A stretch of DNA of 64,000 nt from an uncultured Kangiella sp. (GTDB lineage Bacteria; Pseudomonadota; Gammaproteobacteria; Enterobacterales; Kangiellaceae): NCBI GenBank assembly GCA_947498625.1, contig CANMKR010000001.1, positions 426,090 through 490,089 on the forward strand, given 5' to 3'. Within the stretch, counting starts at the first letter, position 1. Each line of letters begins with the position of its first letter. A model generated the notes under the pieces. It saw only the letters and a list, made by a program, of their open reading frames with translations. It did no database searches and was not told where the DNA came from. Below, piece by piece: positions 8,975 to 18,681 of this stretch. The translations under genes were made by a program, and so were the position numbers.

Positions 8975-9580
8975 ATGCAAGAAATTGATATTACTACTGA
9001 AAAAAAACCATTGGTGATTTTTTCTCACGGTAAAGTTACCGGGCCTAAAGGAAGCCGTATTCAGTCCTTATCGAAGATAGCTAACCGTTTAGGTTATGAA
9101 GTGGAGTCTTTGGACTATCGCCGCCTACCCACGAACGAACGAGTAGAAAAGTTGAATCGTTATTTAGAAGATATAGATCGCCCTTATATCTTAGTAGGCA
9201 CTAGTATGGGCGGTTATATTTCTGCGGTTTCGGCGCTTTCACATGACCCGCTAGGTATCTTTTTGATTTCACCAGCATTGTACTTGGATGGTTATGCCGA
9301 GGCTGAAGTTGAAAAAATAAGCTGCCCAACAACCATTGTTCACGGCTGGGATGATGATATTGTTCCGGTGCAAAACGTCATTCGATTTGCGCAATCAGCC
9401 AGTGCTAACTTGCATATTTTCCAAGGTGGCCACAGATTGCGTGAAAAACTATCTGAGACAGAATCCTGCTTTGAACAGTTCTTGCGTGAGTGCTTTATTA
9501 GCGCACCAATAGGCAGTGACTTTAGCGCTGATATTATGGAAACTGGCGAGATTTCAGCGATTCAAGCGGTAAATCAATAG
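8975..9580 (+). CDS. small alpha/beta hydrolase
   Basis: A protein of about 201 residues with an alpha/beta-hydrolase fold. The nucleophile elbow GTSMGG (Ser near residue 72), an acid-loop candidate HGWDDDIVP and a late histidine in GGHRL give a complete Ser-Asp-His triad. There is no signal peptide. The ATG at 8975 is preferred because AGG lies nine bases upstream; a GTG at 8969 would add two residues. The gene sits between truB and rpsO, which are normally adjacent. The substrate cannot be told from sequence; esterase or thioesterase activity is plausible. Confidence 0.8.
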   Translation: MQEIDITTEKKPLVIFSHGKVTGPKGSRIQSLSKIANRLGYEVESLDYRRLPTNERVEKLNRYLEDIDRPYILVGTSMGGYISAVSALSHDPLGIFLISPALYLDGYAEAEVEKISCPTTIVHGWDDDIVPVQNVIRFAQSASANLHIFQGGHRLREKLSETESCFEQFLRECFISAPIGSDFSADIMETGEISAIQAVNQ

Positions 9581-9620
9581 AATCTTCCTAAATAAATAAT
9601 TTTCTTAGCGATTTGGCGGC

Positions 9621-9644
9621 TTTTGGGCTTGTTTAGCCCTAAAA
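9621..9644 (+). repeat. hairpin upstream of rpsO
   Basis: GGGCT/AGCCC (9625-9629/9635-9639), extended by TTTT/AAAA across a one-base bulge. It lies in the 154-base gap before rpsO. No T-run follows, so it would not end transcription from upstream. It may be a processing or regulatory element; the role is unknown. Confidence 0.4.
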
Positions 9645-9734
9645 ACACAGGTAAAATCGCGACTTCGTTTGATTGGCTGAATTAGTGATTGGCTGGTCAG
9701 TAATTATAAAGACTCAACATTTTGGAGTAGAGAT

Positions 9735-10004
9735 ATGTCACTAAGTGCAGAAGCGAAAGCTGAAATTGTAAAAGAACACGCTCGTGCAGAAGGCGATACA
9801 GGTTCACCTGAAGTACAAGTTGCTTTATTAACGGCGCAAATTAACCATTTGCAAGGCCACTTTAAAGCACACAAACATGACCACCACTCACGTCGTGGTT
9901 TATTACGTATGGTAAGTTCTCGTCGTAAATTACTAGACTACTTAAAGCGTAAAGATAATTCGCGTTACGCAGATTTAATCAAAAAGTTAGGTCTACGTCG
10001 CTAA
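9735..10004 (+). CDS. rpsO: 30S ribosomal protein S15
   Basis: An 89-residue primary 16S rRNA-binding protein of the central domain platform. The family pattern is complete: [15 protein letters not shown] (about 21-36), [19 protein letters not shown] and the [13 protein letters not shown] helix. Start ATG is preceded by GGAG at a normal distance. It is followed at once by a strong terminator, and pnp is next, as in E. coli. Confidence 0.98.
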   Translation: MSLSAEAKAEIVKEHARAEGDTGSPEVQVALLTAQINHLQGHFKAHKHDHHSRRGLLRMVSSRRKLLDYLKRKDNSRYADLIKKLGLRR

Positions 10005-10009
10005 AGAAT

Positions 10010-10035
10010 AAAAAGGGGCTTCTAGCCCCTTTTTT
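10010..10035 (+). terminator. rho-independent terminator after rpsO
   Basis: AAAAAGGGGCT and AGCCCCTTTTT form an 11-pair stem with a three-base loop (TCT), ending in a T-run. Reads through only partly would feed pnp. Confidence 0.9.
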
Positions 10036-10040
10036 GTTTG

Positions 10041-10109
10041 TGGCATCGCTTTTTATGTATTTAATCATGATGCCATAAGAAAACTTTCAGACGATGTGAG
10101 TTCTGAAAG
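10041..10109 (+). promoter_or_regulatory. pnp leader with two hairpins
   Basis: TGGCATC/GATGCCA (10041-10047/10069-10075) and CTTTCAG/CTGAAAG (10084-10090/10103-10109) lie just upstream of pnp. In E. coli the pnp leader hairpin is cut by RNase III and PNPase then represses its own synthesis. A similar autoregulatory leader is inferred from position and structure. Confidence 0.5.
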
Positions 10110-10134
10110 GGTAATTAAAATATAGGAAAACATT

Positions 10135-12273
10135 GTGGATTATATAAAAAAATCTTTTGAGTACGGCGGTCGCACCGTCACTATGGAAACTGGCCGAGTA
10201 GCAAGACAAGCTTCAGGTGCAGTATTAATTGATTGTGAAGGAACTACAGCATTCGTATCTGTTGTTGGCAAGAAAGAAGCTAACCCAGGTCAAAGTTTCT
10301 TCCCATTAACGGTAAATTATACAGAGAAGACTTACGCAGCTGGTAAAATCCCAGGTGGATTCTTAAAGCGTGAGGCACGTCCTTCTGATGAAGAGACCTT
10401 AATTGCTCGTTTAATCGACCGTCCGCTTCGTCCATTATTCCCAGATGAGTTTATGAACGAAGTACAAGTGGTTATTACGATCGTTTCAATCAACCAAGAT
10501 ATTCCAACAGAAGTTATTGCAATGCTAGGTGCATCTGCCGCTTTAGAAATCTCTGGAATTCCTTTTGCTGGTCCAGTTGGCGCCGCACAAGTTGGTTATT
10601 TAGATGGTGAATATGTACTTAATCCAACTGTAACTCAGCTTAAAGAATCAAAATTAGATTTAATGGTAGCTGGTACTAATGACGCGGTATTGATGGTTGA
10701 GTCGGAAGCTCAGGAATTAGAAGAAAATGTAATGCTTGGCGCTGTGATGTTCGGTCACGAAGAGTCTAAGCGTGCGATTAAAGCTATCCAAGAGTTTGCT
10801 GCTGAATCTGCTAAAGAAAAGTGGGATTGGACAGCTCCAGAAAAAGACGTAGCACTTTACGATGCAGTTAAAGGCCATTCTTTAGCAGCTATCGAAGAGG
10901 CTTACCAAATTGCTGATAAAGCTGAACGTTATGCAAAAGTCCATGAATTGTCTGATGCAGCAGTTGAAGCTTTAGCGGGTGAAGAAGAAGGGCAACCTTC
11001 TGCGGGCGACGTTAAAGATATGTTCCACTCAATCGAAAAAGACGTAGTTCGTTCACGCATTATCAATGGCTCTCCACGTATTGATGGTCGTGAGCCAGAT
11101 ATGGTTCGTATGCTAGACATTCGCACCGGTGTTTTACCAAGAACTCACGGCAGCGCAATCTTTACTCGTGGCGAAACTCAAGCATTAGTAGTAGCGACTT
11201 TAGGTACGCAACGTGACGCTCAAATTAAAGACAGCATCATGGGCGAGTCAAAAGACTATTTCATGCTGCACTATAATTTCCCTCCATACTGTGTAGGCGA
11301 AACTGGCTTTATGGGTTCACCAAAGCGTCGCGAAATCGGTCACGGCCGTTTAGCAAAACGTGGTGTTGCAGCGATGGCTCCAACCATTGAAGAATTCCCA
11401 TACACTATCCGTGTGGTTTCAGAAATTACTGAATCAAATGGCTCAAGTTCTATGGCTTCAGTTTGTGGTACTTCATTAGCATTGATGGACGCAGGTGTTC
11501 CAATGAAAGCTCCAGTTGCTGGTATCGCAATGGGTCTGGTGAAAGAAGGCGACAAATTTGTAGTTCTTTCTGACATCTTAGGTGATGAAGATCACTTAGG
11601 TGATATGGACTTTAAAGTAGCAGGTACAGAAGCTGGCATTACTGCATTGCAAATGGACATCAAAATCGATGGTATCACGCAAGAAATTATGCAAAAAGCG
11701 TTACACCAAGCAAAAGGTGGTCGCTTACATATCTTAAGCGTAATGAATCAAGCCATTGATAAGCCGCGCGCAGAATTATCTGAGCATGCTCCACGTATTA
11801 CTACCATTAAGATCCCTCAGGACAAAATTTCTGAAGTGATTGGTAAAGGTGGTTCTACGATTCGTGCATTAACAGAAGAAAGCGGCGCAACGATCGAAAT
11901 CGAAGATGACGGTACTATCAAAGTGGCTTCAAGCGATGCAGAAAGTTCAGCATTAGCCATTAAGCGTATCGAAATGATTACCATGGAAATTGAAGCAGGC
12001 ATGGAGTTTGAAGGCAAAGTAGTACGCCTTGCTGACTTCGGTGCATTCGTTCAATTAACTCCTGGTAAAGATGGTCTAGTACACATTTCACAAATCGCTC
12101 ATGAGCGCGTGAATAAAGTAACTGACTACTTGAAAGAAGGTGACATGGTTAAAGTTAAAGTACTAGAAGTGGATCGCCAAGGTCGCGTTCGCTTAAGTAT
12201 GAAAGCTTTGATTGACCCACCAGTTCAAGAAGAAGCCCCTGCCGAAGCTCCACAAGAGCCAGCAGCAGAGTAA
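10135..12273 (+). CDS. pnp: polyribonucleotide nucleotidyltransferase (PNPase)
   Basis: A 712-residue 3'-5' phosphorolytic exoribonuclease, the degradosome partner in RNA decay. It starts at GTG with AGGA eight to nine bases upstream. Two RNase PH domains (about 10-220 and 320-545) flank a helical linker. A KH domain with [16 protein letters not shown] (about 565-580) and an S1 domain (about 620-690) follow. The tail is Pro/Ala/Glu-rich and variable. Length matches the E. coli enzyme (711). Confidence 0.97.
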   Translation: MDYIKKSFEYGGRTVTMETGRVARQASGAVLIDCEGTTAFVSVVGKKEANPGQSFFPLTVNYTEKTYAAGKIPGGFLKREARPSDEETLIARLIDRPLRPLFPDEFMNEVQVVITIVSINQDIPTEVIAMLGASAALEISGIPFAGPVGAAQVGYLDGEYVLNPTVTQLKESKLDLMVAGTNDAVLMVESEAQELEENVMLGAVMFGHEESKRAIKAIQEFAAESAKEKWDWTAPEKDVALYDAVKGHSLAAIEEAYQIADKAERYAKVHELSDAAVEALAGEEEGQPSAGDVKDMFHSIEKDVVRSRIINGSPRIDGREPDMVRMLDIRTGVLPRTHGSAIFTRGETQALVVATLGTQRDAQIKDSIMGESKDYFMLHYNFPPYCVGETGFMGSPKRREIGHGRLAKRGVAAMAPTIEEFPYTIRVVSEITESNGSSSMASVCGTSLALMDAGVPMKAPVAGIAMGLVKEGDKFVVLSDILGDEDHLGDMDFKVAGTEAGITALQMDIKIDGITQEIMQKALHQAKGGRLHILSVMNQAIDKPRAELSEHAPRITTIKIPQDKISEVIGKGGSTIRALTEESGATIEIEDDGTIKVASSDAESSALAIKRIEMITMEIEAGMEFEGKVVRLADFGAFVQLTPGKDGLVHISQIAHERVNKVTDYLKEGDMVKVKVLEVDRQGRVRLSMKALIDPPVQEEAPAEAPQEPAAE

Positions 12274-12304
12274 TCATTCTTTCTTGAAAAGCATGATTGA
12301 AAGA

Positions 12305-12328
12305 AGGGAGCCTAGGCTCCCTTTTTTA
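12305..12328. terminator. terminator after pnp, possibly bidirectional
   Basis: AAGGGAGCC and GGCTCCCTT form a near-perfect palindrome followed by Ts on the plus strand. The converging gene ends at 12343, so it could act for both. Confidence 0.85.
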
Positions 12329-12342
12329 TAAAGAATTTAAAA

Positions 12343-12867
12343 TTAAATGATATTTATATCGTCTGAGTTATTTTCACTGTCTTCTTGCTCAGTTTCTCCA
12401 CCGCCAAAAGTAAAACCAGTTGATGAAAAGCTGGTTCCAAAAGTGGCAACTAAAGATAATACTTGAACTAAACCGGATTCAAGCTCGCTATTAGTCATGG
12501 GTGACAGAGGGTGGATATAAGTACCCCAAACGACTTCATTGGTAATGGCGTACCTTGCATCCAATGCGCTCTCAAAATTGGCTTGCATCAACCGGTAGAG
12601 CATCCCTTTAGAGAGTTCATCGGCCTTGATTATTGGTGCTATGATACGCATTCGGTCAGCTTTAGTATCGGTAATAATTTGTACTAGTTGCTCTTTGACA
12701 ATTAGCGTCCAAAATCCATCATCGCCTTCTAATTCTAAACCTAGCGATTCGATATGCTTTTTAATACCTTCGTTGGTCATGGCTTGATGAGCAAGTGGTT
12801 TTTCTGATTTGGCGGTAAAGCACGACTGGCAAATTACAGTGAGGAAAACAGCAACAAGAATACGCAT
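12343..12867 (-). CDS. exported protein with YbjN/CesT-like fold (tentative)
   Basis: Starts at ATG 12867 with a hydrophobic signal sequence (residues 3-13); the upstream TTG at 12912 would place extra residues before the signal and is rejected. About 174 residues. The central region (HIESLGLELEGDD...ARYAI...HPLSPMTNSELESGL) resembles the YbjN and type III secretion chaperone-like fold, in which paired strands are followed by a long helix. The Gly/Phe-rich segment and acidic tail (EQEDSENNSDD) are unusual. Cysteines at 13 and 16 lie near the signal cleavage site but do not make a good lipobox. Function unknown. Confidence 0.6.
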   Translation of the reverse strand: MRILVAVFLTVICQSCFTAKSEKPLAHQAMTNEGIKKHIESLGLELEGDDGFWTLIVKEQLVQIITDTKADRMRIIAPIIKADELSKGMLYRLMQANFESALDARYAITNEVVWGTYIHPLSPMTNSELESGLVQVLSLVATFGTSFSSTGFTFGGGETEQEDSENNSDDINII

Positions 12868-12971
12868 AATGAATTTTTGTAGTTGGTATGTACAAATTGG
12901 ATGTGTAATCAAAGCAAATATTACAAGGTCATCAATGCTAAAAGGAATTTTTTTCTGGCGGTAAACAAATT

Positions 12972-12999
12972 TTGTCTAGCACCGAGCATCGAGTATGCT
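12972..12999 (+). promoter_or_regulatory. possible promoter of the 13026 gene
   Basis: TTGTCT (12972-12977) and TATGCT (12994-12999) with 16-base spacing, about 27 bases ahead of the start codon. A moderate match to the sigma-70 consensus only. Confidence 0.35.
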
Positions 13000-13025
13000 G
13001 ATAGAGATAAATTTAAGGTGAAATT

Positions 13026-13529
13026 ATGAAAAAAATAGTTATTCTGATGTTAGTGATGGTTTGCAATAGCAGTTATGCAGCACAACAACCTGTACCCTGC
13101 TCTGGAGAAGAGTATCATCAATTCGATTTTTGGATTGGTGAGTGGGAGGTATATGATCCGAAAGGCAAAAAAGTCGGTAACAATAAAATTGAGAAAGTTT
13201 TAAATGGCTGTGTTTTGAAGGAATCTTGGGTAAGTGCTAGCCCTAACCAAGGGCATAGCTTTAATATTTATGACCAAACAAAAAAGCAATGGCATCAAAC
13301 TTGGGTTGATAATGGTGGCAATTTATTGCAATTGGATGGTGCAATGCAAGAAAACTCTATGGTTTTAAAGGGCATCACTCAAGGGCAGAATGGACAAGTT
13401 TTGAATCGCATTACTTGGACGCCAGAAAAGAAGGATAAAAAAAATAATGTGCGGCAAGTTTGGGATGTCTCACAAGATAATGGTAAAACTTGGCAAACAA
13501 TTTTTGATGGTTTATACGTAAAGAAATAA
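13026..13529 (+). CDS. exported DUF1579-like protein
   Basis: A 167-residue protein with a Sec signal peptide (residues 1-18, SYA cleavage). The mature part starts PVPC..EEYHQFDFWIGEWEVYDPKG, the FDFWxGxW pattern typical of small secreted DUF1579/lipocalin-like barrels, and ends with RQVWDVSQDNGKTW, the usual closing strand motif. It is likely a periplasmic beta-barrel binding protein. AAGGTG lies upstream of the ATG. The role in the cell is not known. Confidence 0.7.
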   Translation: MKKIVILMLVMVCNSSYAAQQPVPCSGEEYHQFDFWIGEWEVYDPKGKKVGNNKIEKVLNGCVLKESWVSASPNQGHSFNIYDQTKKQWHQTWVDNGGNLLQLDGAMQENSMVLKGITQGQNGQVLNRITWTPEKKDKKNNVRQVWDVSQDNGKTWQTIFDGLYVKK

Positions 13530-13567
13530 ATTGAACTGACAGTTAAAAAAAAGGTGGGGTATTTATT

Positions 13568-13966
13568 ATGGGTAAAAAAATACTAGCAGTGATAGCGGGG
13601 TTAATTATTGGCGGCATAGTGATTATGGGCATTGAAGCAATTAATATGCTGCGCTTCCCTTGGCCTGAAGGTTTATCGATGGATGATAAAGAAGGCTTTG
13701 TTAGTTATATGCAATCTTTGCCAGTGAGCGCGTTAATTACTGTATTGATTGCCCATATTGTTGGAGCGATTGTAGCAGGATTCACTAGTACAAAAATTGC
13801 AGCAATACATAATATAAACTTGGGATTAGTTTGTGGTGCTATTTTATTAATTGGCGCTGTAGTTAATTTGTTTATGATCCCGCATCCAGTTTGGTTTATG
13901 GTGGTTAATGTTTTAACTATTGTGCCAGCGGCATTGCTTGGCACTAAGTTGGCTATTAAAAAGTGA
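13568..13966 (+). CDS. small four-helix inner-membrane protein
   Basis: A 132-residue integral membrane protein with four predicted helices (about 4-26, 52-75, 84-104 and 107-127) and a short polar segment near 35-48. GGTGGGG just upstream serves as ribosome binding site. It follows the DUF1579-like gene by 38 bases and is probably cotranscribed. No characterised family was recognised. Confidence 0.7.
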   Translation: MGKKILAVIAGLIIGGIVIMGIEAINMLRFPWPEGLSMDDKEGFVSYMQSLPVSALITVLIAHIVGAIVAGFTSTKIAAIHNINLGLVCGAILLIGAVVNLFMIPHPVWFMVVNVLTIVPAALLGTKLAIKK

Positions 13967-13977
13967 GTAGTGAAAAG

Positions 13978-14037
13978 TCTCTCGAGCCAGCCAGGAGGTT
14001 TGTTTTTTTAACTTAGGAGTAACCGCTGGTCGAGAGA
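13978..14037. repeat. imperfect inverted repeat with Shine-Dalgarno-like loop
   Basis: TCTCTCGA-G-CCAGC (13978-13991) pairs with GCTGGTCGAGAGA (14025-14037), 13 pairs with one bulged G. The 33-base loop holds AGGAGG (13993-13998) and a T-run. It lies between convergent genes, so a transcript-end structure is the simplest reading. Confidence 0.5.
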
Positions 14038-14061
14038 AAAACTTGAAACTTTTTTAGGTAT

Positions 14062-14081
14062 TCACATCCTTGTGATTTTTT
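14062..14081 (+). terminator. weak terminator after the membrane protein gene
   Basis: TCACA/TGTGA (five pairs, four-base loop) followed by six Ts. The stem is short, so efficiency is uncertain. Confidence 0.4.
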
Positions 14082-14123
14082 GCTCAAGGGGATTTTTTTG
14101 CATAAATTTAGTTAAAATTGAAA

Positions 14124-14615
14124 TTATTTCTTTGCGACCAGCTCGTCTTGGCTCACTTTATCAATTAATGGCACGTTCTGTTTTGCAGGGAAGCCCATAA
14201 CACTTGCGTGGTAAGGTGAGTCATCCACTAGCTCATACTGGTAAGAAACTTGTAGCTGGTCTTTTTCTTTTAGTTGCACGGTCGTATTCGGCAGCTCTTC
14301 GATTGTTTGAAAATCGGTAGTTAGCTCAAAATCTAGTAAGTTGCTGTTATAAGGTAATGGGAAAAAGTATTCGCCATTGATAGTCTTGTCAGTGTCGTTT
14401 GCAAAAGATTGGCTTACTTCTACCACGGCCCTGTTTCGATAAATACGGCTGATGACAGTGGTAGCGCTGGCGACTTTACGCTCTGCTTTTTGTTCGCTAG
14501 CAAACCCAAGGTGACCAATTTCTTCAATCACCATGGTATCTGCTGCATTGGCACTACTGAATGCGAAAGTTGCAGCTAAAGTTAATCCTGTTACTAATAA
14601 ATTTAAACGGTTCAT
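14124..14615 (-). CDS. exported VIT-domain-only protein
   Basis: About 163 residues, starting at ATG 14615 with GGAG seven bases upstream (TTG 14627 rejected). A Sec signal peptide ends at SANA (about residue 24). The mature part carries the vault/inter-alpha-trypsin (VIT) pattern: VEVSQSFANDTDKTINGEYFFPLP, then NLLDFELTTD and VSYQYELVDD. In larger proteins a VIT domain precedes a von Willebrand A domain, as in marine sortase-target proteins. Here the protein stops soon after, with no vWA domain and no sorting signal. It may be a remnant or a free-standing domain. Confidence 0.65.
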   Translation of the reverse strand: MNRLNLLVTGLTLAATFAFSSANAADTMVIEEIGHLGFASEQKAERKVASATTVISRIYRNRAVVEVSQSFANDTDKTINGEYFFPLPYNSNLLDFELTTDFQTIEELPNTTVQLKEKDQLQVSYQYELVDDSPYHASVMGFPAKQNVPLIDKVSQDELVAKK

Positions 14616-14824
14616 AATGTTCTCCAAGTAATGTTAGTAATTTAAATACTGTTTCGTTTTGCTTAAGGTTATTAAAGCAATTGCTTATGACCGAAATCTT
14701 TAGAAATTCTGTTTAAAAAATGCCAAATCTGGCGAAATATGACAGCAGACATCAGTTAACAGGATTGGCTACTGTTTGTTCAAAAAATAATCGTTTAAAT
14801 ATGGCGGTAAATAGTGGTTTAAGC

Positions 14825-14830
14825 TATAAT
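14825..14830 (+). promoter_or_regulatory. possible -10 box of the miaB operon
   Basis: A perfect TATAAT followed by a GC-rich TCGCGCCC discriminator, 41 bases before miaB. The -35 region is poor. The 255 bases between the VIT gene and miaB hold no other feature I can support. Confidence 0.45.
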
Positions 14831-14870
14831 TCGCGCCCTTTTTAAGATTTTAAGCAGTATTGGTAGGTTC

Positions 14871-16244
14871 ATGAGCGAAGTAGTAGTCCAGCCAGCAGAA
14901 CAAGCGACTAAAAAGTTATTTATAAAAACCTGGGGTTGTCAGATGAACGAGTATGATTCGTCACGCATGTCTGATCTCTTGAATAAGACCCATGGTTTAG
15001 AAGCTGCTGCCTCAGCCGAAGAAGCCGATGTGATCCTTTTGAATACTTGCTCCATTCGTGAGAAAGCCCAAGAAAAGGTTTTTTCGCAATTAGGTCAATG
15101 GAAAAACTTAAAAGATAATAAGCCAGACTTAATTATCGGCGTAGGTGGTTGTGTAGCTTCGCAAGAAGGTAAAGTGATCCGTAAAAGAGCGCCATATGTG
15201 GATGTTATTTTTGGCCCTCAAACATTGCATCGCTTACCAGAAATGATCAAGCAAGCATCTGGTCAAAAGAAAGTTGTATTAGATATTAGTTTCCCAGAAA
15301 TCGAGAAGTTCGACCGCTTGCCAGAGCCACGAGCGGAAGGTCCAACCGCTTTTGTTTCTGTTATGGAAGGTTGTTCAAAATACTGTTCTTTCTGCGTAGT
15401 ACCTTATACCCGCGGAGAAGAGGTTAGTCGTCCATTTGATGATGTATTGGCTGAATGTGCGCAATTAGCTAGCCAGGGCGTTCGCGAAATCAATCTGTTA
15501 GGTCAGAATGTAAATGCTTATCGCGGCATCACTCATGAAGGGCATAAAGCCGATTTAGCTGAATTAATTACTTATGTCGCTGCGATTGATGGGATTGATC
15601 GAATTCGTTACACCACTTCTCACCCGGTTGAATTTTCTGATCGTTTGATTGAAGTTTATTCAGAAGTTCCAGAATTAGTAAGCCACTTGCACCTACCGGT
15701 TCAATCAGGCTCTGATCGAGTGTTGGCAATGATGAAACGTGGTCATACTGCGATTGAATACAAATCTAAAATTCGCAAGTTAAGAAGGATTCGTCCTGGT
15801 ATTTCAATGTCCTCTGATTTCATTATTGGTTTCCCTGGTGAAACTGACCAAGATTTTGAAGATACTATGAATCTCATTGCGGATATTGGTTACGATCACT
15901 CATTTAGTTTTATTTATAGTGCTCGCCCGGGGACACCAGCCTCTGACTTAGTGGATGACACACCTGAAGAGACTAAAAAGCAGCGCTTGAGTTTATTACA
16001 ACAGCGTATTAATCAGCAGGCTTTCTCTATAAGCCGTAACATGGTCGGAACCCGTCAAACGGTTTTGGTTGAAGGTCCATCAAAGAAAGATCCTATGGAA
16101 ATAAGAGCTCGTACTGAAAATAATCGCATAGTAAATTTCCAAGGACCGCATTCAGTGATTGGGAAATTTGTTGAAGTTGAAATTACCGATGCTTTCCCCA
16201 ATTCATTACGCGGTGACTTTATTGCTGACGGAAAGATATACTAA
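14871..16244 (+). CDS. miaB: tRNA-2-methylthio-N6-dimethylallyladenosine synthase MiaB
   Basis: A 457-residue radical-SAM methylthiotransferase that adds the 2-methylthio group to i6A37 of tRNAs reading UNN codons. An N-terminal UPF0004 domain with three cluster cysteines (TWGCQMN, NTCSIR, GGCVASQ) is followed by the radical-SAM motif [18 protein letters not shown] (three cysteines spaced CxxxCxxC) and a C-terminal TRAM domain. It opens the long plus-strand block, 14 bases ahead of the phoH-like gene. Confidence 0.97.
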   Translation: MSEVVVQPAEQATKKLFIKTWGCQMNEYDSSRMSDLLNKTHGLEAAASAEEADVILLNTCSIREKAQEKVFSQLGQWKNLKDNKPDLIIGVGGCVASQEGKVIRKRAPYVDVIFGPQTLHRLPEMIKQASGQKKVVLDISFPEIEKFDRLPEPRAEGPTAFVSVMEGCSKYCSFCVVPYTRGEEVSRPFDDVLAECAQLASQGVREINLLGQNVNAYRGITHEGHKADLAELITYVAAIDGIDRIRYTTSHPVEFSDRLIEVYSEVPELVSHLHLPVQSGSDRVLAMMKRGHTAIEYKSKIRKLRRIRPGISMSSDFIIGFPGETDQDFEDTMNLIADIGYDHSFSFIYSARPGTPASDLVDDTPEETKKQRLSLLQQRINQQAFSISRNMVGTRQTVLVEGPSKKDPMEIRARTENNRIVNFQGPHSVIGKFVEVEITDAFPNSLRGDFIADGKIY

Positions 16245-16258
16245 AAACAAGGATTTCA

Positions 16259-17230
16259 ATGGCTGATTTAGCTTCCCAATCGTTCGAATTATTGCCGGCG
16301 GATAATGCGCGAATTTCTGTCTTAGTAGGCTATCTTGATGAGCACATTAAACATCTTGAACGTCGCCTTGGAGTGGAAATTAACCTGCGTGAAAACCAAG
16401 TACAGGTGATAGGTAGTGCAAAAAATGCGACAGCTACTCGTCAAGCAATTGAAAGCCTTTATGCGCAAACTAAAAAACGCCAAGATTTAGATAGCGCAGA
16501 TATTCATTTGGCCATTCAAGAAGTGATGGCTGAGCAGGCGCTTGCTGAACCAGCCCATAGTGACGATGTAAAACTCATCACTAAGCGTGGTTTAATTAAG
16601 CCGCGTAGCCCAAACCAAAAGCATTACATTCAAGCCATTAAGCACCATGATATCAGTTTTGGTATTGGTCCAGCGGGTACTGGTAAAACTTATTTGGCGG
16701 TAGCTAGCGCAGTAGATGCTTGGGAAAAGCAGCAAGTGCGCCGCATTCTTTTGACCCGTCCAGCGGTAGAGGCTGGGGAGCGTTTAGGTTTTTTACCCGG
16801 CGATTTAGCGCAAAAAGTTGATCCTTATTTACGTCCTTTGTATGACGCACTGTACGAAATGTTTGGTTTCGATAAGGTCGCAAAACTGATGGAGCGAAAC
16901 GTAATTGAAGTCGCGCCATTAGCGTATATGCGCGGTCGAACGCTCAACGATGCTTTTGTTATTTTAGATGAAAGTCAAAATACGACCCCTGAGCAAATGA
17001 AAATGTTTTTGACTCGGATTGGTTTTAATTCTAAAGCAGTGATCACAGGCGATATTACCCAGGTAGATTTACCTCGCGGGCAAAAATCTGGTTTGCGCCA
17101 TGTGATTGACGTGTTACAAAAAGTTGATGGTATCAGTTTTACCTTCTTCCAATCACAAGATGTGGTGCGCCACCCTGTAGTACAGCGAATAGTGCAGGCA
17201 TATGAAGCTTTTGAGAAAGACGCTGATTAA
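16259..17230 (+). CDS. ybeZ: PhoH-family ATPase (YbeZ)
   Basis: A 323-residue PhoH-like P-loop ATPase. It has an N-terminal KH-like segment (about 20-80), Walker A GPAGTGKT (about 140-147) and Walker B VILDESQN, followed by the [10 protein letters not shown] motif of the family. YbeZ partners the endoribonuclease YbeY, encoded next, in rRNA processing and quality control. The two genes are 2 bases apart, which supports joint action. Confidence 0.95.
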   Translation: MADLASQSFELLPADNARISVLVGYLDEHIKHLERRLGVEINLRENQVQVIGSAKNATATRQAIESLYAQTKKRQDLDSADIHLAIQEVMAEQALAEPAHSDDVKLITKRGLIKPRSPNQKHYIQAIKHHDISFGIGPAGTGKTYLAVASAVDAWEKQQVRRILLTRPAVEAGERLGFLPGDLAQKVDPYLRPLYDALYEMFGFDKVAKLMERNVIEVAPLAYMRGRTLNDAFVILDESQNTTPEQMKMFLTRIGFNSKAVITGDITQVDLPRGQKSGLRHVIDVLQKVDGISFTFFQSQDVVRHPVVQRIVQAYEAFEKDAD

Positions 17231-17232
17231 GC

Positions 17233-17748
17233 ATGATTAGCAAACAAGACATAGCGCTTGATTTTCAGTTAGCGACTGAATTAACTGAAGAAGATGCCGA
17301 GTTTTTAAACGAAGACAAAGTTGCTCAATGGGTTGCTTTGGCACTAGAGGTTGAGGCAAAGCAATATGGTCAAGCAAAAGCACTAGCAAAGCCGGTTGAC
17401 TTAACAGTGCGGGTGGTTGATTTAGCAGAAAGCCAAGAGTTAAATTACCAATATCGTGGGAAAAATAAACCCACCAATGTGTTGTCCTTTCCCTTTGAGC
17501 AACCGCCTGGAGTTGAAGAACAATTTCCAATTTTAGGAGATTTAGTGATTGCTCAAGCTATCGTGGCACAAGAAGCAAAAGAACAAAATAAAGCGCTTGA
17601 ATCACATTGGGCGCATTTGGTTATCCATGGTAGCTTGCATTTATTAGGCTACGATCATATAAATGAATCTGAGGCTCAGCAGATGGAGTCTCTAGAAGTT
17701 GAAATTCTTAAAGAGTTGTCGATTTCTAATCCTTATGAACTTTTATAA
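17233..17748 (+). CDS. ybeY: endoribonuclease YbeY
   Basis: A 171-residue zinc-dependent single-strand endoribonuclease needed for 16S rRNA 3'-end maturation and 70S quality control. The zinc motif [11 protein letters not shown] spans residues 132-142 with His132, His136 and His142. The [15 protein letters not shown] segment with its conserved arginine is intact. The N-terminus is slightly longer than in E. coli. Confidence 0.96.
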   Translation: MISKQDIALDFQLATELTEEDAEFLNEDKVAQWVALALEVEAKQYGQAKALAKPVDLTVRVVDLAESQELNYQYRGKNKPTNVLSFPFEQPPGVEEQFPILGDLVIAQAIVAQEAKEQNKALESHWAHLVIHGSLHLLGYDHINESEAQQMESLEVEILKELSISNPYELL

Positions 17749-17804
17749 AGTTATCATAAGCACATCTGAATACTTTTAGCAGCATGAGGCCAAAATAAAC
17801 CTAG

Positions 17805-18674
17805 ATGAACGACGACAAACCTCCGTCGAGAAGTTTTTTTCAAAAAATCACTCACATGTTCCAGTCGGAACCACAAGACCGCCAAGATTTAGTTGAAGTT
17901 CTGCGCGGCGCCAAAGATGACGAATTAATTAAGCCGGATTCACTTTCCATGATGGAAGGGGTCTTGCAAGTTGCTGAAATGCAAGTTCGTGACATTATGA
18001 TCCCTCGCTCGCAAATGAGCGTTATTCATGAAGATGCTCAGCTCAATGAAATTTTACCAATGGTTATCGAAACTAAGCACTCGCGTTATCCAGTATTTGG
18101 TGAAAATCGGGATGATATTGAAGGGATCATGTTAGCCAAAGAGCTACTGGTTTATGCCGCCGAAAACAGCATCAATCTTTCTGAGTCCGAAAAGCAGGTT
18201 TTTGATATTAAAGATATCCTTCGACCTGCGGTAATTGTTCCAGAAAGTAAAAAACTGGACGTATTACTCAAAGAATTTCGTATGAACCGTAATCATATGG
18301 CGATCGTAGTTGATGAATATGGCGGTGTTTCGGGCTTGGTTACGATTGAAGATGTCTTGGAGCAAATCGTTGGCGAAATTGAAGATGAGTTTGATATTGA
18401 TGAAGACGAGGGCAATATAAAAATTCATGACAATGGCGTTTTTATGGTGAAGGCTCAAACTGAAATTGAAGACTTTAATGAAGAACTGAATGCAGATTTT
18501 TCTGACGAAGAGTTTGATACTATCGGTGGTTTGGTGGTGAATCAATTCGGTCATATGCCGGATATTGATGAATCCATCACTATGGGTAATTTTGAGTTCG
18601 CGGTAGTCAATGCAGATGAGCGACGTGTGCATTTGCTGAAAGTGACCAGCACAAAAAAAACAGTAAACGATTAA
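17805..18674 (+). CDS. corC: CorC/YbeX-family CBS-domain protein
   Basis: A 289-residue cytoplasmic protein with two CBS domains (about 68-130 and 135-195) and a CorC/HlyC transporter-associated domain (about 205-285). The MVRDIMIPRSQM-type motif opens the CBS pair. It is linked historically to magnesium/cobalt efflux and, by position with ybeZY, to ribosome metabolism. It is placed between ybeY and lnt as in E. coli. Confidence 0.93.
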   Translation: MNDDKPPSRSFFQKITHMFQSEPQDRQDLVEVLRGAKDDELIKPDSLSMMEGVLQVAEMQVRDIMIPRSQMSVIHEDAQLNEILPMVIETKHSRYPVFGENRDDIEGIMLAKELLVYAAENSINLSESEKQVFDIKDILRPAVIVPESKKLDVLLKEFRMNRNHMAIVVDEYGGVSGLVTIEDVLEQIVGEIEDEFDIDEDEGNIKIHDNGVFMVKAQTEIEDFNEELNADFSDEEFDTIGGLVVNQFGHMPDIDESITMGNFEFAVVNADERRVHLLKVTSTKKTVND

Positions 18675-18681
18675 AACAAAA

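Noticed and set aside
13978-14037. Integron attC site
   Set aside because: No integrase or cassette array, and the outer ends lack the conserved core sites; convergent-gene position explains it more simply.
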